Below are positions 37,020 through 49,541 of a stretch of DNA of 64,000 nucleotides, in pieces; within the stretch, counting starts at the first letter, position 1; every line of letters starts with the position of its first letter. The notes below the pieces were generated by a model that saw only the letters and a program-made list of their open reading frames with translations, was not told the origin of the DNA and searched no databases. The DNA comes from Portunus trituberculatus (lineage: Eukaryota > Arthropoda > Malacostraca > Decapoda > Portunidae). The position numbers were made by a program, and so were the translations under genes. The stretch covers positions 10,475,902-10,539,901 of the forward strand of contig NC_059281.1 of NCBI RefSeq assembly GCF_017591435.1. Direction: 5' to 3'.

Positions 37020-38640
37020 AATCGAGGGTAGGCAAAGAGAAAGAGAGGGAAAAATCTACACTATTCGTTTTTCCCCCCAGTTACACATTTTGCCTCCGTT
37101 TTCTTTCTCAGGTGTACGTGAATCCCCCAACAGTCTCCCACCAACAGTCTCCCCCCAACAGTCTCTCCTCATCAGATCAACTTCAGCATCACTCCTCACT
37201 GGCTATTTCATCTCTTCCATACCTCCCTCTCACTCTCCTTCTCCTTCCCTTTGTGTCCTTTCCCCCCTCCATATCTACCTCCTTCTCTCTCTATTCTTCC
37301 CTTCCTCTCAATTTCAATCTCCTTTACTCAATCCTCCCTCACTTACTTTTCTAATTTCCTCACTGTTTCGTTCACCTCTTACCTCATTCACTCATTCACC
37401 CCTCGACTGCTTCTCTTACTCTTTTTTATCCTTCATGCTCTTCCTTCCTCCTCACAGCCTGAACATAAGTCTTTTGATGCCATGGTCGCCTTTTGTTGAC
37501 ATGAAGAGCGTCATAAACATTTTTTGCAAGGACACGGAAAGAGAGAGAGGGAGAAATTAGACGTCTCCATGAAGGTAAAGAGCAAAAAGGTGGAAGATAT
37601 GTTTACTTGTAATAAGAACTGCTTGCTATGATGGATGGAAAGGTGAGGCAGTTGCAGGGACATATCCTCTCTTTACTTCCTGGGACATGAGGAGTGTACC
37701 GAAGACAGAGAGGGATTACCAGGGGATTGAGGGTAGAAGGGGAGACTAACCTGGACTTTGAAGGATATTGTTGATTGGAAAATGAAGGACGAAATAGATT
37801 AAACACTTCCCCACTTTATTTATTGAAGGATAAACGTGGGGTGTGCTAGGAAGGGTAAGCCAAAGATGTAAAATGAAAAAAAAGAACATTAAGATTAGTG
37901 AGAGAAGTGAGATGTGAACGATGAGAATGGTGATGTCAACTTGAAAATTAAAGACGAGAAAGATTAGTAAGCACTTCTTCAAATCAATAAAGGATGAAAA
38001 TAAATGTGGTGAAAAGGAGACTGAGTTATAAGGAGAGGAAAAGAAAACATTAAAAGCTACAAGAAAGAATGTTGTGGATGTAAACAATGAAACAAGAATT
38101 GGAATAAGAGGCGAGAGTAAGAGAGAGAGAGAAAGGGACAGTCTTACGTTTCCTATCCATCCAATATCTCACCAACAGTTCCACAAAAGCAAACACTGAT
38201 GAAAATGTAGATACAACACACGCCGCCATTCACTGCTGCAGGAATACAGTGCTAAACTAAACACGAAAACTCTTGGAACCATAAAAACTTCTGATAATTG
38301 AACTGAACACTAAGGAATCTAATAGTGTTAAGAACCAATAAGAGAATTATTACACCGCAAAACTACACAAGAAAACAAAAAAAAAAATTTTCAATACTCC
38401 TTAAGATTCCCCTGAAGACTATCAAATCTAATCGTGTCTAACAGAATCACGGAAGATATTTCTAAACAAGTAGTTAGGACAGAATTTTTTGACGCATTCT
38501 CGTGTCTGCTTATGATTTTCCCACGAAATTTACTGGTAATAATCTCATGTTGGCGTAGGTTTGACGTCAACGCGAGTTCTATTTCTATCTGTCTCTCTTA
38601 CCTGACACGTGTTTGTATTATTAGTGAGGGAAATATACAG
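37020..38640. other. Pyrimidine-rich then unique DNA, no gene
   Basis: 37060-37460 is C/T-rich. 37560-38400 is unique with two diverged stretches (37740-37815 and 37915-37995) sharing gatgtcaac/ttggaaaat-like words. Confidence 0.5.
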
Positions 38641-38641
38641 A

Positions 38642-38644
<3 letters not shown>

Positions 38645-38721
<77 letters not shown>

Positions 38722-38792
38722 ATATGATCAGCTCCACATATTTGAGAACATATGCTTTGTATGATCAATGAGATGACACACACACACAACAC

Positions 38793-38852
<60 letters not shown>

Positions 38853-38946
38853 CAATAAAAAGGCTGATTCGCTTCCCTGAATTATTAAAATCAATTTCCT
38901 GTTGCAATAATTACCAGCGTGTGAATGTATTGTGGCGAACAGGACC

Positions 38947-39024
<78 letters not shown>
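38645..39024. repeat. (AG)37, (CA)n and (AG)38 cluster
   Basis: AG 38645-38719, CA 38775-38849 (imperfect at its start) and AG 38949-39024. Confidence 0.97.
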
Positions 39025-39026
<2 letters not shown>

Positions 39027-39343
39027 CCACCAAATAATAGTACCATCATTATTTTTCTCTGTTATCGGCCGCTCTGCAAACAAATAAACAAACAAACAAA
39101 CAAACGAATAACAGCAACGCCCGGATCAGTACAGGAGATAGATGAAATAATAGATAAAACAGTAGATGGAAATAAAATCAAATAACAGAAAGGCATAGAA
39201 CAAAAGAAAAAAAAGGAGGAAAAAATGAAGTAGTAACTGTCAGTGTCTGTCTCTATTTTCTTCCCACTACCACCACCACCACCACCACATCACCAATAAA
39301 CTACCACATCACAACACGGCATCGACTACAATAACCACTACCA

Positions 39344-39345
<2 letters not shown>

Positions 39346-39386
<41 letters not shown>

Positions 39387-39604
39387 CTTTTTATACCATG
39401 TGGGCTTTTCACGGGAATTTCTGGGCTAAAGGGGATACTTTTTTTAGGGTACCTCCTATCTCAAAGCCCACCTGCTAGGAAACCGTTGACCCGAGTGAGG
39501 AAGCCCAACCTACACTCGGACCGTGGACAGGATTCGAACCCGTGCGCTTGGAGACCCCTCGGACCTCAAAGCACGCATGGTTCCATTGTACCACGGCGCC
39601 TTCC

Positions 39605-39635
<31 letters not shown>
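39346..39635. repeat. Two (CT)n arrays flanking SINE copy 1
   Basis: CT at 39346-39383 and 39607-39635, on either side of the 213-bp SINE; possibly one array split by insertion. Confidence 0.9.
39388..39600 (-). mobile_element. SINE copy 1, class II tRNA-like head
   Basis: On the minus strand it starts ggcgccgtggtacaatgg (A-box-like), has a long variable-arm-like segment and the B box gggttcgaatcc, then a body ending ccacatggtataaaaa. It matches the plus-strand copy at 41551-41774 by eye at about 90 percent. The variable arm looks Ser- or Leu-like; the parent tRNA is unsettled. It sits between two (CT)n arrays (39346-39383 and 39607-39635). Confidence 0.85.
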
Positions 39636-39640
<5 letters not shown>

Positions 39641-40091
39641 ATAACAATATAAAAGTCACGTTAATATCACTTTCCCACAGTCACTCGTCCAGAAATCCAT
39701 CACAGAATTACTCTTGGGACATTAAACTATACACAGAAAGAGAGAAATTTATATTACCCAATGGCATTTTCACTCCTTGCCTCACTCTTACACTCTCCTC
39801 CTTCGTCTCTTGCCTTGCCTCTGTTCCAACGCCGGGGAGTTTAAATTTACAACGCAGGATTAGCGATATGAAAGACCTGGAGTGGATGGTAAACTTGTCC
39901 TACGCCTCAAAGTTAAGCCTCATTATCGTCTACTATGGCTTATCGTTGCCTTTCGAAAGCTCTCAGGAAACTTGGTGGCGGGGTAGCTTTCTCTTTGTCT
40001 TCCTGCTTGAGTGGTGGTGGTGGTGGTGATGGTGGTGGTGGCAGTGGTGGTGGTGGTAGGAGTATGAGTATGGGTAACTGTGGTGGTAGTT

Positions 40092-40229
<138 letters not shown>

Positions 40230-40431
40230 ATCGCGATGATGATAGTGGTAACAGTATAACAGTAGCAGCAACAACAACAACAACAGTAACAACAAAAATA
40301 ACAACAAAACATGTCTTTTCATGAAACACATTATTGCGCGAATACAGCTTGCGATTCCCGGGAGTTGCATTTCAACAAATCAACAACAAAACAACAAGGG
40401 GTAAAACAATGGAACAAATAAGTGAAAAGAG

Positions 40432-40432
<1 letters not shown>

Positions 40433-40498
<66 letters not shown>
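40433..40498. repeat. (GA)33 microsatellite
   Basis: Perfect array; a (GT)20 run lies at 40957-40997. Confidence 0.96.
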
Positions 40499-40499
<1 letters not shown>

Positions 40500-40954
40500 A
40501 GAAGAGGAAACAACCAAAAAACCAACAAAAAATAGTTAATACTACTAGGGAAACATTTACCTCACATTAGAATAAGTAAGAATTGAAGAGAAAGAAAGAA
40601 TATAAAGCCAAATAAAACGGGGAGGGAAACTTTACGAAATGAACAAACAATTAGAGAAAAGTTTTTATCCTCGCCACAGAAAAATAATGAAAAGTTGAAA
40701 AAAAATGAGAGGTTTTCTGATGCGATAAACAACTTGCCTGGAAGAAAAATGTTGAGAGCTTTTGTTTACTCCGTTGCCAGGGAGAGGAAAGAAAGACACA
40801 GACAGACACACAGACAGACAGAGACAAAGACAGACGGTCATACTCTGATAGGATACACAGATCTCCTTAGCTGCCTAATTACACTTGTATTGATTAATCA
40901 CACCTGTCAACACCTGAAATATGGATGTGGGGAGGGTGAGGGGTAGTGGTGTAT

Positions 40955-40999
<45 letters not shown>

Positions 41000-41550
41000 C
41001 AAGCACTTACCAAGGATAGTCTCTCCAATTATCGTCATTATTTCGCTCATTTATTTATCACATGAAGGCACAGATCTGTCATATTCATCTATTTTTTTTT
41101 TCCTTGACGGCAGGACATCCCCACGCGTCGCCGCCTCCTCATCAGAGTCTTCACTATAAACTTAAAGAAATTCACGCACATTAACTTGAGTGCTTTTACA
41201 TCATACATTTTTAACATCAATGGCCCATGAGCTATTACTGCAATTAACTGTACCTCTCCGTCTAATCTGATATGCAGTAATTTCTTATCTTCTACTGCTT
41301 ATTCTAGAGGCACATGAGAGTGGAATATTTGCCACTCATTCCTTCCTACAGTGTTGCACAGAGAAAGATTAATGGCCAACTGATTTATTTATTTGTTTAT
41401 TCTTGTGTCCTAAATTTAAGAAAAACAAGAGAGGATATCTGAAAATCCCTCTAGGGGATAAAAGCGTCTATTTCTCAGCGGCGCCTCGCATGTCAAAGAT
41501 CTCCCTTATAGCAATCAGTCACGTATAGCGGCTGCACTGACACAAGTAGT

Positions 41551-41774
41551 GGCGCCGTGGTACAGTGAAACCATGCATGCTTTGGGATCCGAGGGTCTCC
41601 AAGCGCACGGGCTCGAATCCTGTCTACGCTCCGAGTGTAGGTTGGGCTTCCTCACTCGGGACAAGGGTTTCCTGGCGGGTGGGCTTTGAGATAGGAGGTA
41701 CCCAAAAAGTATCCCCTTTAGCCCGTAAGTTCCCGTGAAAAGCCCACATGGTATAAATAAAAAAAAAAAAAAAA
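41551..41774 (+). mobile_element. SINE copy 2, same family, with A-rich tail
   Basis: The head ggcgccgtggtacagtg, the B-box-like ggctcgaatcc and the conserved body match copy 1 throughout. It ends gtataaataaa followed by about 15 A residues, so the family probably uses an A-rich tail. It is opposite in orientation to copy 1 and about 2 kb away. Confidence 0.88.
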
Positions 41775-42504
41775 TGTTACCAGTGAAGTTGTACGTGAAG
41801 CAGGAAATAAAGCTTCTCGCGGTTCAGTAAAGCTTTTCTCACCTCGTGCAATCATCACTGCCGGCCACTCCCTCACTCACACACCACACATACATACATA
41901 CGAGGCTGCATCATACATTCACCCGGCACCATAATTTCCAAGGGTTAGTATTCCAGCAGAGGAAGTTTGTGCGGCTTACGAGGAATTTTAACGCAGGGAG
42001 TAATGACTCATGAATAAGCAATGACTCTCAAGAAAGATCAGGACGGATGCTGTTTCTCTTTTTTATAACACTCAACTGGAGACGCCTCGAAGCAGGAATT
42101 TAGGGTTCGTGTTTGAAACTTAAGATTATAAACAGAACTGAATAAAATTAACAGATTATGAAGTACGTAAACCATTTGAGTTCCACGGCAGTACATTTTT
42201 AGAGGAATCAAGCTGGAAATAATGAGGCAACATACATGAAGGTCGGGAAGATGTAGAAGGGTGAAACAACAAGGGACAATTGGCAGATACGTGAAGATGT
42301 AGGTTGGAAATGGCGAAGATGAAGATGAAGGTGAAGCCGAGAGGAGGAGGCAGAGGGAAGAGTGAGGTAACAAGGAAGAGTCTGCCGAACTTGAACCGAG
42401 ATTAGTCACATTACTTCCTCCCCACCACCCCTCGCTGAGAGAGACCCAGACCCTGACTCTTTGCTATATACATTTGTAGGGGAAAGGGACAGATGGGAAA
42501 AACA

Positions 42505-42508
<4 letters not shown>

Positions 42509-42592
<84 letters not shown>
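42509..42592. repeat. (AG)42 microsatellite
   Basis: Perfect 84-bp array. Confidence 0.97.
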
Positions 42593-42595
<3 letters not shown>

Positions 42596-43225
42596 AGGCA
42601 AGAGGATGCACATGTCGAGGATTAAGAAGGATTGGTATATGTTAGGCTCGTAGACAGACACCAGACAACATAATTGAAATAGAAAAGAGTGAGTGTTATT
42701 GTAAAAGCCAGTGTAGGAATAGATTAGAATGGAATAGGATGGATTGGGATGGACTGGAAAATGAAAAGGACTGAATTGAATTGGATTGACTGAACTGACT
42801 GACTGATTGGATTCTTGTCACTGCAGTAGTGTGTCATGTGTCACATCTGTCACGGTCTTGTTAAAAGTATAAAAAGCACTGTTGTGAATAAAAGTAACAA
42901 TTACGACCAAATAAGGTGAAGGCAAATTTAATGTTAAAACATGTGTAACTGTATCCACGAAATTTGGCAATACAAGTGTGTGCAGGAGGAAGGAAGAGCA
43001 ACAGATGTGGAGGGAAAAATGTAAGTGACATATGTGCAAGGGGAGGCAGGTGTGTGGGAGAGTCTGGTATTAATAGAGCGCACAAGGCAGGGAAACAAAT
43101 AATCAAGACCAATGACTTAATGCCATTTTCATTGTCCATCAGTTTGCCTCGCCTTTATCCGGGATTATCTTTTTCTTTCTGTCAGTCGAGTCCAAGTTCT
43201 CTTCTTCTCCTTCTTGCCATCTTTG

Positions 43226-43355
<130 letters not shown>

Positions 43356-43397
43356 ACGCAACGTGGGAGTTTATTGTAGGACAACGTTCCTCTCACG

Positions 43398-43817
43398 ATG
43401 TGTGAGTGTCAAGTTCCAGGTACTACTTGGGAGGAAAACAACAGTTATTCTTTGTTTTTCACTTTCTTACCAGAGCACGATAGTTTCAAATCCCTAATAC
43501 CACATGAGCAAGAGCAACGTGACTACATCTTACCAACCCACAATATACTTGTCAGAATACGAGAGTTTTACATCTCAAATGTCACTCAGCGAGATACGAT
43601 TAACATGAAACTTGAAGTTATATTTGCCAGCAGTATTTCTCTCAGAATAAGTGAACTTCATCTTCCAAATGCCACAAAGGAAGGATATCACGAACTAAAG
43701 TTTATATTTGGCCAAAAATACTCTGATCATCAAAGCACCAAGGATTCAAATTTCCGATGCTGCCCAAAGATTAAGGCGACGAGCACAACAAGAAACGCCA
43801 GGCAGGGCACACGGTGA
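43398..43817 (+). CDS. Unrecognised 139-codon open frame over a degenerate tandem repeat
   Basis: The frame starts MCECQVPGTTWEENN and stays open for 139 codons in AT-rich DNA. From 43471 it spans three to four diverged copies of an 82-90-bp unit (starts near 43471, 43553, 43643 and 43728), so the protein repeats about every 28-30 residues: ILVRIREFYISNV..., then ISLRISELHLPNA.... No domain is recognised, no splice signals were settled, and it may be a minisatellite that happens to be open. The (AT)n array lies just upstream. Confidence 0.3.
   Translation: MCECQVPGTTWEENNSYSLFFTFLPEHDSFKSLIPHEQEQRDYILPTHNILVRIREFYISNVTQRDTINMKLEVIFASSISLRISELHLPNATKEGYHELKFIFGQKYSDHQSTKDSNFRCCPKIKATSTTRNARQGTR
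43471..43790. repeat. Degenerate tandem repeat, period 82-90 bp
   Basis: Copies begin cagagcacga (43471), cagaatacga (43553), cagaataagt (43643) and, weakly, catcaaagca (43728). Each is followed by a variant of a TTxxAxATCxxAAAT block. Confidence 0.7.
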
Positions 43818-44051
43818 TACACGCACATTGTTTATCGACCACTCCAAATAAATAATGATTCTTGGCTGGGCAGAAGTTGAAGCGGTAGGTGGATAAACTG
43901 ATTAATCTGGTTGTTAGCGCAAGGTGGGTGCAGGCGAGATTGTTACTCGTATATGCAGGAACTGCCACTTCATGTATTTTTGCAGTAGAAAACGATAGCA
44001 TAACTAAAAGAAACTTACCCTCTTCCTGAACTCACTCACCACGCAATTACA

Positions 44052-44053
44052 CT

Positions 44054-44107
<54 letters not shown>
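44052..44107. repeat. (ACT)18 trinucleotide array
   Basis: 56 bp, followed by an A15 tract at 44121-44135. Confidence 0.96.
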
Positions 44108-44159
44108 CTGCGAAAAGACAAAAAAAAAAAAAAAACTGACCAAAAGATACACACTATAA

Positions 44160-44640
44160 TACATAAGAAAGATTATGATAAAGTAAAAATGAAGAAAAGA
44201 GAAGGAGGAACCGAAAGAAAAATCAGAGAGGAAGAAAGAGAAGCAGAAAGATAAGAAGGATGAGAAGAGTATAAGAGAAAGAAATAAAAAGAACAACAAG
44301 AAAGAAGAAACAATACTAGACCAAGATTAAGAAGAAGGGAGAAGAGAAAGGTAATTAGAAGGAAAAAGAAATGGTGAAGGAGAAACAAAAGATAATAAGA
44401 GAAAGAAGCCATGGCCACGAGGGAAAAAGATGAGGAGGTAAGGAAGAGAAAAAAAGAGATAAAAAGAGAAAAATGAGAAGGAAGAAGGAAGAGAGAAAGA
44501 AAGAAAAAAGAGGAAAAACCGGGATAATGATGGAGAAAGAATACATATGGAGAGAGAAAAAAAGAGAAGTTAAAATAGAATAAGAAGACGAGGAGAGAAA
44601 GGAGAAAGAGAGATGAGAGGGCAGAAAATGATATACCTGC
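44160..44640. other. Purine-rich strand tract, no gene
   Basis: About 480 bp of irregular GAA/GAG/AAG words on the plus strand. Long minus-strand frames here are low-complexity shadows. Confidence 0.8.
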
Positions 44641-44811
44641 ATCAAAAAGGTCATCTAGGTGTGACGTGAAAGAGTTTGATGTTAACCTAATCTAATACTT
44701 ATGACTTCACACACTCTTCCCTCAGGTGTGTGGGAAGGTGTGTGGGAGACAAAGGGGAGGAGAGAAATGAAAAAGTGTGAAGTTGGAATAATTAAAGGGT
44801 TTTCTAAGTAC

Positions 44812-45016
<205 letters not shown>

Positions 45017-45229
45017 TTAAGAATTCGCCCTTAAGAGCCTGAGGAAAAACTTGAGGAGCATAAACCAGCAAGTGAAGCGTCTGAGTGAGCGTTGCGGCGC
45101 GGCTCGAAGCTTCATTGTCCCTTCCCTGAATGAAACATCTCGCGGGGTTCACTCACGTGGGTCAATGCTTCGCTCGGGAGGCTCACTGGTTTACGAGGCT
45201 TTCTTCCGCAGGGTTCTTCTTCTCTTCTG

Positions 45230-46530
45230 GCATGGTTGCTTGTCTTGTTTTCTTTCTTTTCTTGTTTTTTTTCAGGTAGCTGTTCTGCCTTCCATTTTTT
45301 CATAATTCATATTAGAGTTCCTGTTTTCATCCTGTTCTGGTATTCTTTCAGGTAATGGATGTCTTCTTTTACTTGTGCAGTTTTTCTTTTTTTCACTTTC
45401 CTTTTGTTTTCTTCTCGTACCATTGCAATGTTTCTAATGTGTTTGTTGAAATACACTTTTTTTCCTTCATTATCCGGCTCTCCTTTGCTATCCTTCTATT
45501 CAGCCTTTCCTTTTCCTCTTCTTACCATTTTTTTCCTTCCATCCATTCGTTCATCCACTTTCTTTTCTTCTTTCTTCGTAGCTAAGCATTTCTCTCCTTG
45601 TCCTCCTCGTCCTCCTACAGCTTCTCCTCTTGCTACTTGCTCCTCCTCCTCTTCTCGGGAAGTTTGTTTACTACAGCTTCTTCACAGCCTTGCCGTTGCC
45701 CGTCAAGATCAAATGGAGGAGAAAAATAAGTACTCGTTCGCGTCAGAATCAGTTGCCACCGTGATGTTTCCGCAGCGCTCCTCATGTATCCAGGAACACG
45801 CTTCACTGTGTCGCTTTCTCTCCTTCCTCTCGAGTCTTCCTCCCTTAAAATTCTCCTTACTCAGTCGCTTGCCTTCCTCATGCCACTGCGCTGCCATGTT
45901 TTTCCTCCCACCACATCACTTTTCCCCTTTTTTTCTTTTCCCTTCTACAAATGCCTCCAGTCTCTCACTTCTCGGTCGCTTCCCTTCCTCATGTTTTTGC
46001 CCTGTCATGTTCTTCCAGCTACCGATTCGCTTTTTTTTTTCTGATACGCCACTCCTTTATTTTCTTTTCCCTAAACGACTAAAAGCAGCCCACGTTTCCT
46101 TTCCTTTCCGCACATTCCTCCGAGTTCACACTTCCTGATACTTTGTGAGCTGTCATGTTTACCTATCCATCACTTTTCGTCTCTCTTTACCTGCACATTT
46201 CACTTTGTTTTATCATTTCCTTTTCGATTCAAATATATCACACGTTTCTTTTTTGCTTCCTTCGGTCTTTTATACCTCTCATAATGCCATATTCTTTCTC
46301 TCACTACCATTTTTTGTTTCTCAATCACACCAAATCGTTTTATATTTCTACGACTTAAATATGTCACGTTTCTTTTCCCTCTGCTCTCCCTCTTTTTCAT
46401 GCCTCTCACGTAGTTATGTTATTTCACGCATCAATTCTTTCTTCTCAATTACACATCAATTTTTTTTTTCGATACGATTTAAACACGTCGTAGGTTTTTT
46501 TTTTCTTCTACAAGTTTTTTCGATCTTCCA
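45230..46530. other. Pyrimidine-rich strand tract, no gene
   Basis: About 1.3 kb dominated by T and C. The 259-codon open frame at 45359-46138 is Phe/Ser/Leu/Pro-rich throughout with no motif, and I do not call it a gene. Confidence 0.75.
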
Positions 46531-46721
46531 AAAGCGTCAACTCAATTCTTCGTTCCTCATGCACATTACACTCATATTTTTCCGCCATTTAGATCAGATT
46601 ATCAAGCAAATTTCATCCCTTGCACAGACAATAAGCAAGAAACAATCGCCTTCTGCAACTTCTGAATTTAGAGCCACAATTTTCCACTCAATATGGTTAA
46701 TAAGAACAAGGTCAGCCAAGA

Positions 46722-46800
46722 AACCTAACCTAACCTAACCTAACCTAATCTAACATAACCAAGCCTAACCTGACCTAACCTAACCTAACCTAACCTAACC
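46722..46800. repeat. (CCTAA)n telomere-like array, imperfect
   Basis: About 16 pentamers of CCTAA with a few variants (taatc, taaca, aagcc, tgacc). TTAGG is the ancestral arthropod telomere unit. It is internal here, ends abruptly at 46800 and has no subtelomeric context. Confidence 0.85.
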
Positions 46801-46968
46801 ATCTCTTAACCTTTCTATCTTTTCTTCCTTCAACAAACATCTGGCAACACTTTTTCCACAACGCATTTCACGTGTCTCTATTTTCTTCCTTTTCTCTCCT
46901 GCAACTTTTAAACACCTCCAGGACAGGACGCCACTCCATTCTGTCTCGTTCCCCACGCATTTCTCGCT

Positions 46969-47401
<433 letters not shown>

Positions 47402-47403
<2 letters not shown>

Positions 47404-48130
47404 ATCCTCTCTTTATCATTACAACTCTGCTATCCCTCTCCTCTCATCACCCTTCTCTTCTATCTATCACTGCCTCCATAACTTTCATCTTCCCTTCTCT
47501 GCTCTCACCCCGGTACCCATCATCAACACCCTTCATCTTCACTCTCACCTACATCCCTCTCCACTTCTATCTCTATCCCCTTTCATTCACAATCACGCCC
47601 CTCACCTCCACTTAACACTCCCATTCTATCCCACAAAATAATGCAGTCACCGCTCCTTGTCATTTTAAGGTTTATATTCTAAAATATTTTGTTCTCTCGC
47701 TACGGAGGTTGTTAGCAGTTTCCTCAAGTGTGTTTTCTACTGTTCATAATGTAGAAATCTTGTTAATCTGTCACTAGAACCGTCCAAAACATCCTTAAAA
47801 ACACGTGTGACTTGAACGACGAGTACTCTAAAGCCTTTTCAGTGTTGTGCGGTTGGGGCGCATGAAATGTTTCAGAATATGGTCGTAAAAGTTTTGGCTC
47901 AGTGTCAAGAGTTCACGGCAGGGATGGGGGGTGAAAACAAGAGTCCAGAAGCGTCAAGATACCTGCTCACCCCAGCCTCACCTCGTCTCGCCTCTCCTCG
48001 CGGCCCCGCCCCTTCCCGCCCCGTGCAGCAATCAAAACATGTTGTACAGACCCGCGGCAGAATACAGTTTTATATCCCAACCCTCTCTCACTTTTTGAGC
48101 TTTGAAGAGTAGTACATGTATGCTGGGTTC
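47402..48130. other. C/T-rich then unique DNA
   Basis: No gene; holds the GC-box patch at 47983-48026. Confidence 0.55.
47983..48026 (-). promoter_or_regulatory. GC-box pair in a GC/CpG-rich patch
   Basis: Two Sp1-like GC boxes (minus strand ggggcggg twice, 48007-48024) lie in the most G+C-rich patch of this region. No TATA box, start site or exon could be tied to it. Confidence 0.3.
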
Positions 48131-48131
48131 C

Positions 48132-48192
<61 letters not shown>
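48131..48192. repeat. (CT)31 microsatellite
   Basis: Perfect 62-bp array. Confidence 0.96.
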
Positions 48193-48196
<4 letters not shown>

Positions 48197-49480
48197 AATT
48201 TATTTAGCTCTTGCTCTGTATACAAGAAACAAAACAAAGGCGGAACACAGCAAAAGTCGGTTCCTTTGTGTACTTCATTTTGTAGTTCAGTGACGCAGAT
48301 ACAAATATAGCCTGAGGTTTTAAGATTGAAGAACACAAGAACGTAATAGAAGCTGCTAGACGCCAACAGGCCTACACGTGACACGCCTGTAGGAAAATGT
48401 ATGCCTATATCTTCCTATCATCTCTGTTCTTTTAAAAGCTCCTTACTGATATGAAACTTAAAAAAATGTGAATAGGCCGCAAAACGCAATAAAGACTTAA
48501 ACATCTGAAAATATACTGCAATTCCTCACGCTAAAAACGAAAACAAGAGTCACGAAGTGCAAAATATAATCACGAACCTACAAATAATACAAAGCATGTA
48601 ATAAAAAAAAGATCAAGGAATTTATATTTAGCTCCAGGAGGGAAACAGGATGCAGGACCCTGTTTTCAACTTTTCCATTAAGAAGAATGAAAGAAATTAA
48701 ATGTTGGTCAGTCTCCAATTTAGAGAGTTAGGCAGGAAAGGCTTGGGAATATGTGAAAAGTTTGGAGGCGCAAAGGAGGGATGTGTTAGGAAGGGGCAAT
48801 GCAAGGAAAGGAATTGCAGGAAAGGAATGTAGGTTAGGGAAATGTTTGGGATGGGATGAAGGAGACGGAATGGAGGAAAGAAGGAAGGGAATGATAGGGA
48901 AGGGGAGTACAGTGAAGGGAGATGAATATAAGGGATGAATATATAGGGACAGGGAATGCAGGGAAGGAAAACAGGGGAAAGAAATACAGTGTTTGGCAGC
49001 AGCAGCTTATATTCTTCTGCTAATATGAACACAAGGGGAGAAACACAACGGGAGGAGACGAAAAAGAGAAATATGTGACGTATATAGAAAATTTAATCTG
49101 AGAATTGACTTGACTGCACAGAGTTTGATAGTCTTATTTGAAGTCACCTAACATCAAAGAGAAGTGGTATAGATTTCCATTGCACAGCTGGATGGAGATG
49201 TGAGCGTATTGTGCGTCTGGCAGTGAGGGAATGCTAGACGAAAACTCTCTTCATACGATTTTACGATATGTTTTTGTAGTAGTGTGTTTCCAAGCACAGG
49301 TGTGTGGTGGAGTGCTTGAGTGGTTCAGGTGAGGGAAGCCACTGCCACCGACCACCTGATGTGTGCCATGAGTCTTGCTGTTCATGATTCCTTAGTATAG
49401 TTTTCAGATATTTTTTTTTCTATATACTTTGATCAATGCTGTTTTTTTGTACTTTACGGTAAAAGGTTGGTGTAAAGTGG

Positions 49481-49484
<4 letters not shown>
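48193..49484. other. Unique and purine-rich DNA
   Basis: 48700-48990 is an irregular GGAA/GGAATG-rich stretch; the rest is unique with no gene seen. Confidence 0.55.

Positions 49485-49537
<53 letters not shown>
49485..49537. repeat. (CT)26 microsatellite
   Basis: Perfect 53-bp array. Confidence 0.96.

Positions 49538-49541
<4 letters not shown>

Noticed and set aside
45359..46138. 259-codon open frame on the plus strand
   Set aside because: It lies wholly in a C/T-rich tract, reads as Phe/Ser/Leu/Pro-rich low complexity and has no domain or splice support.
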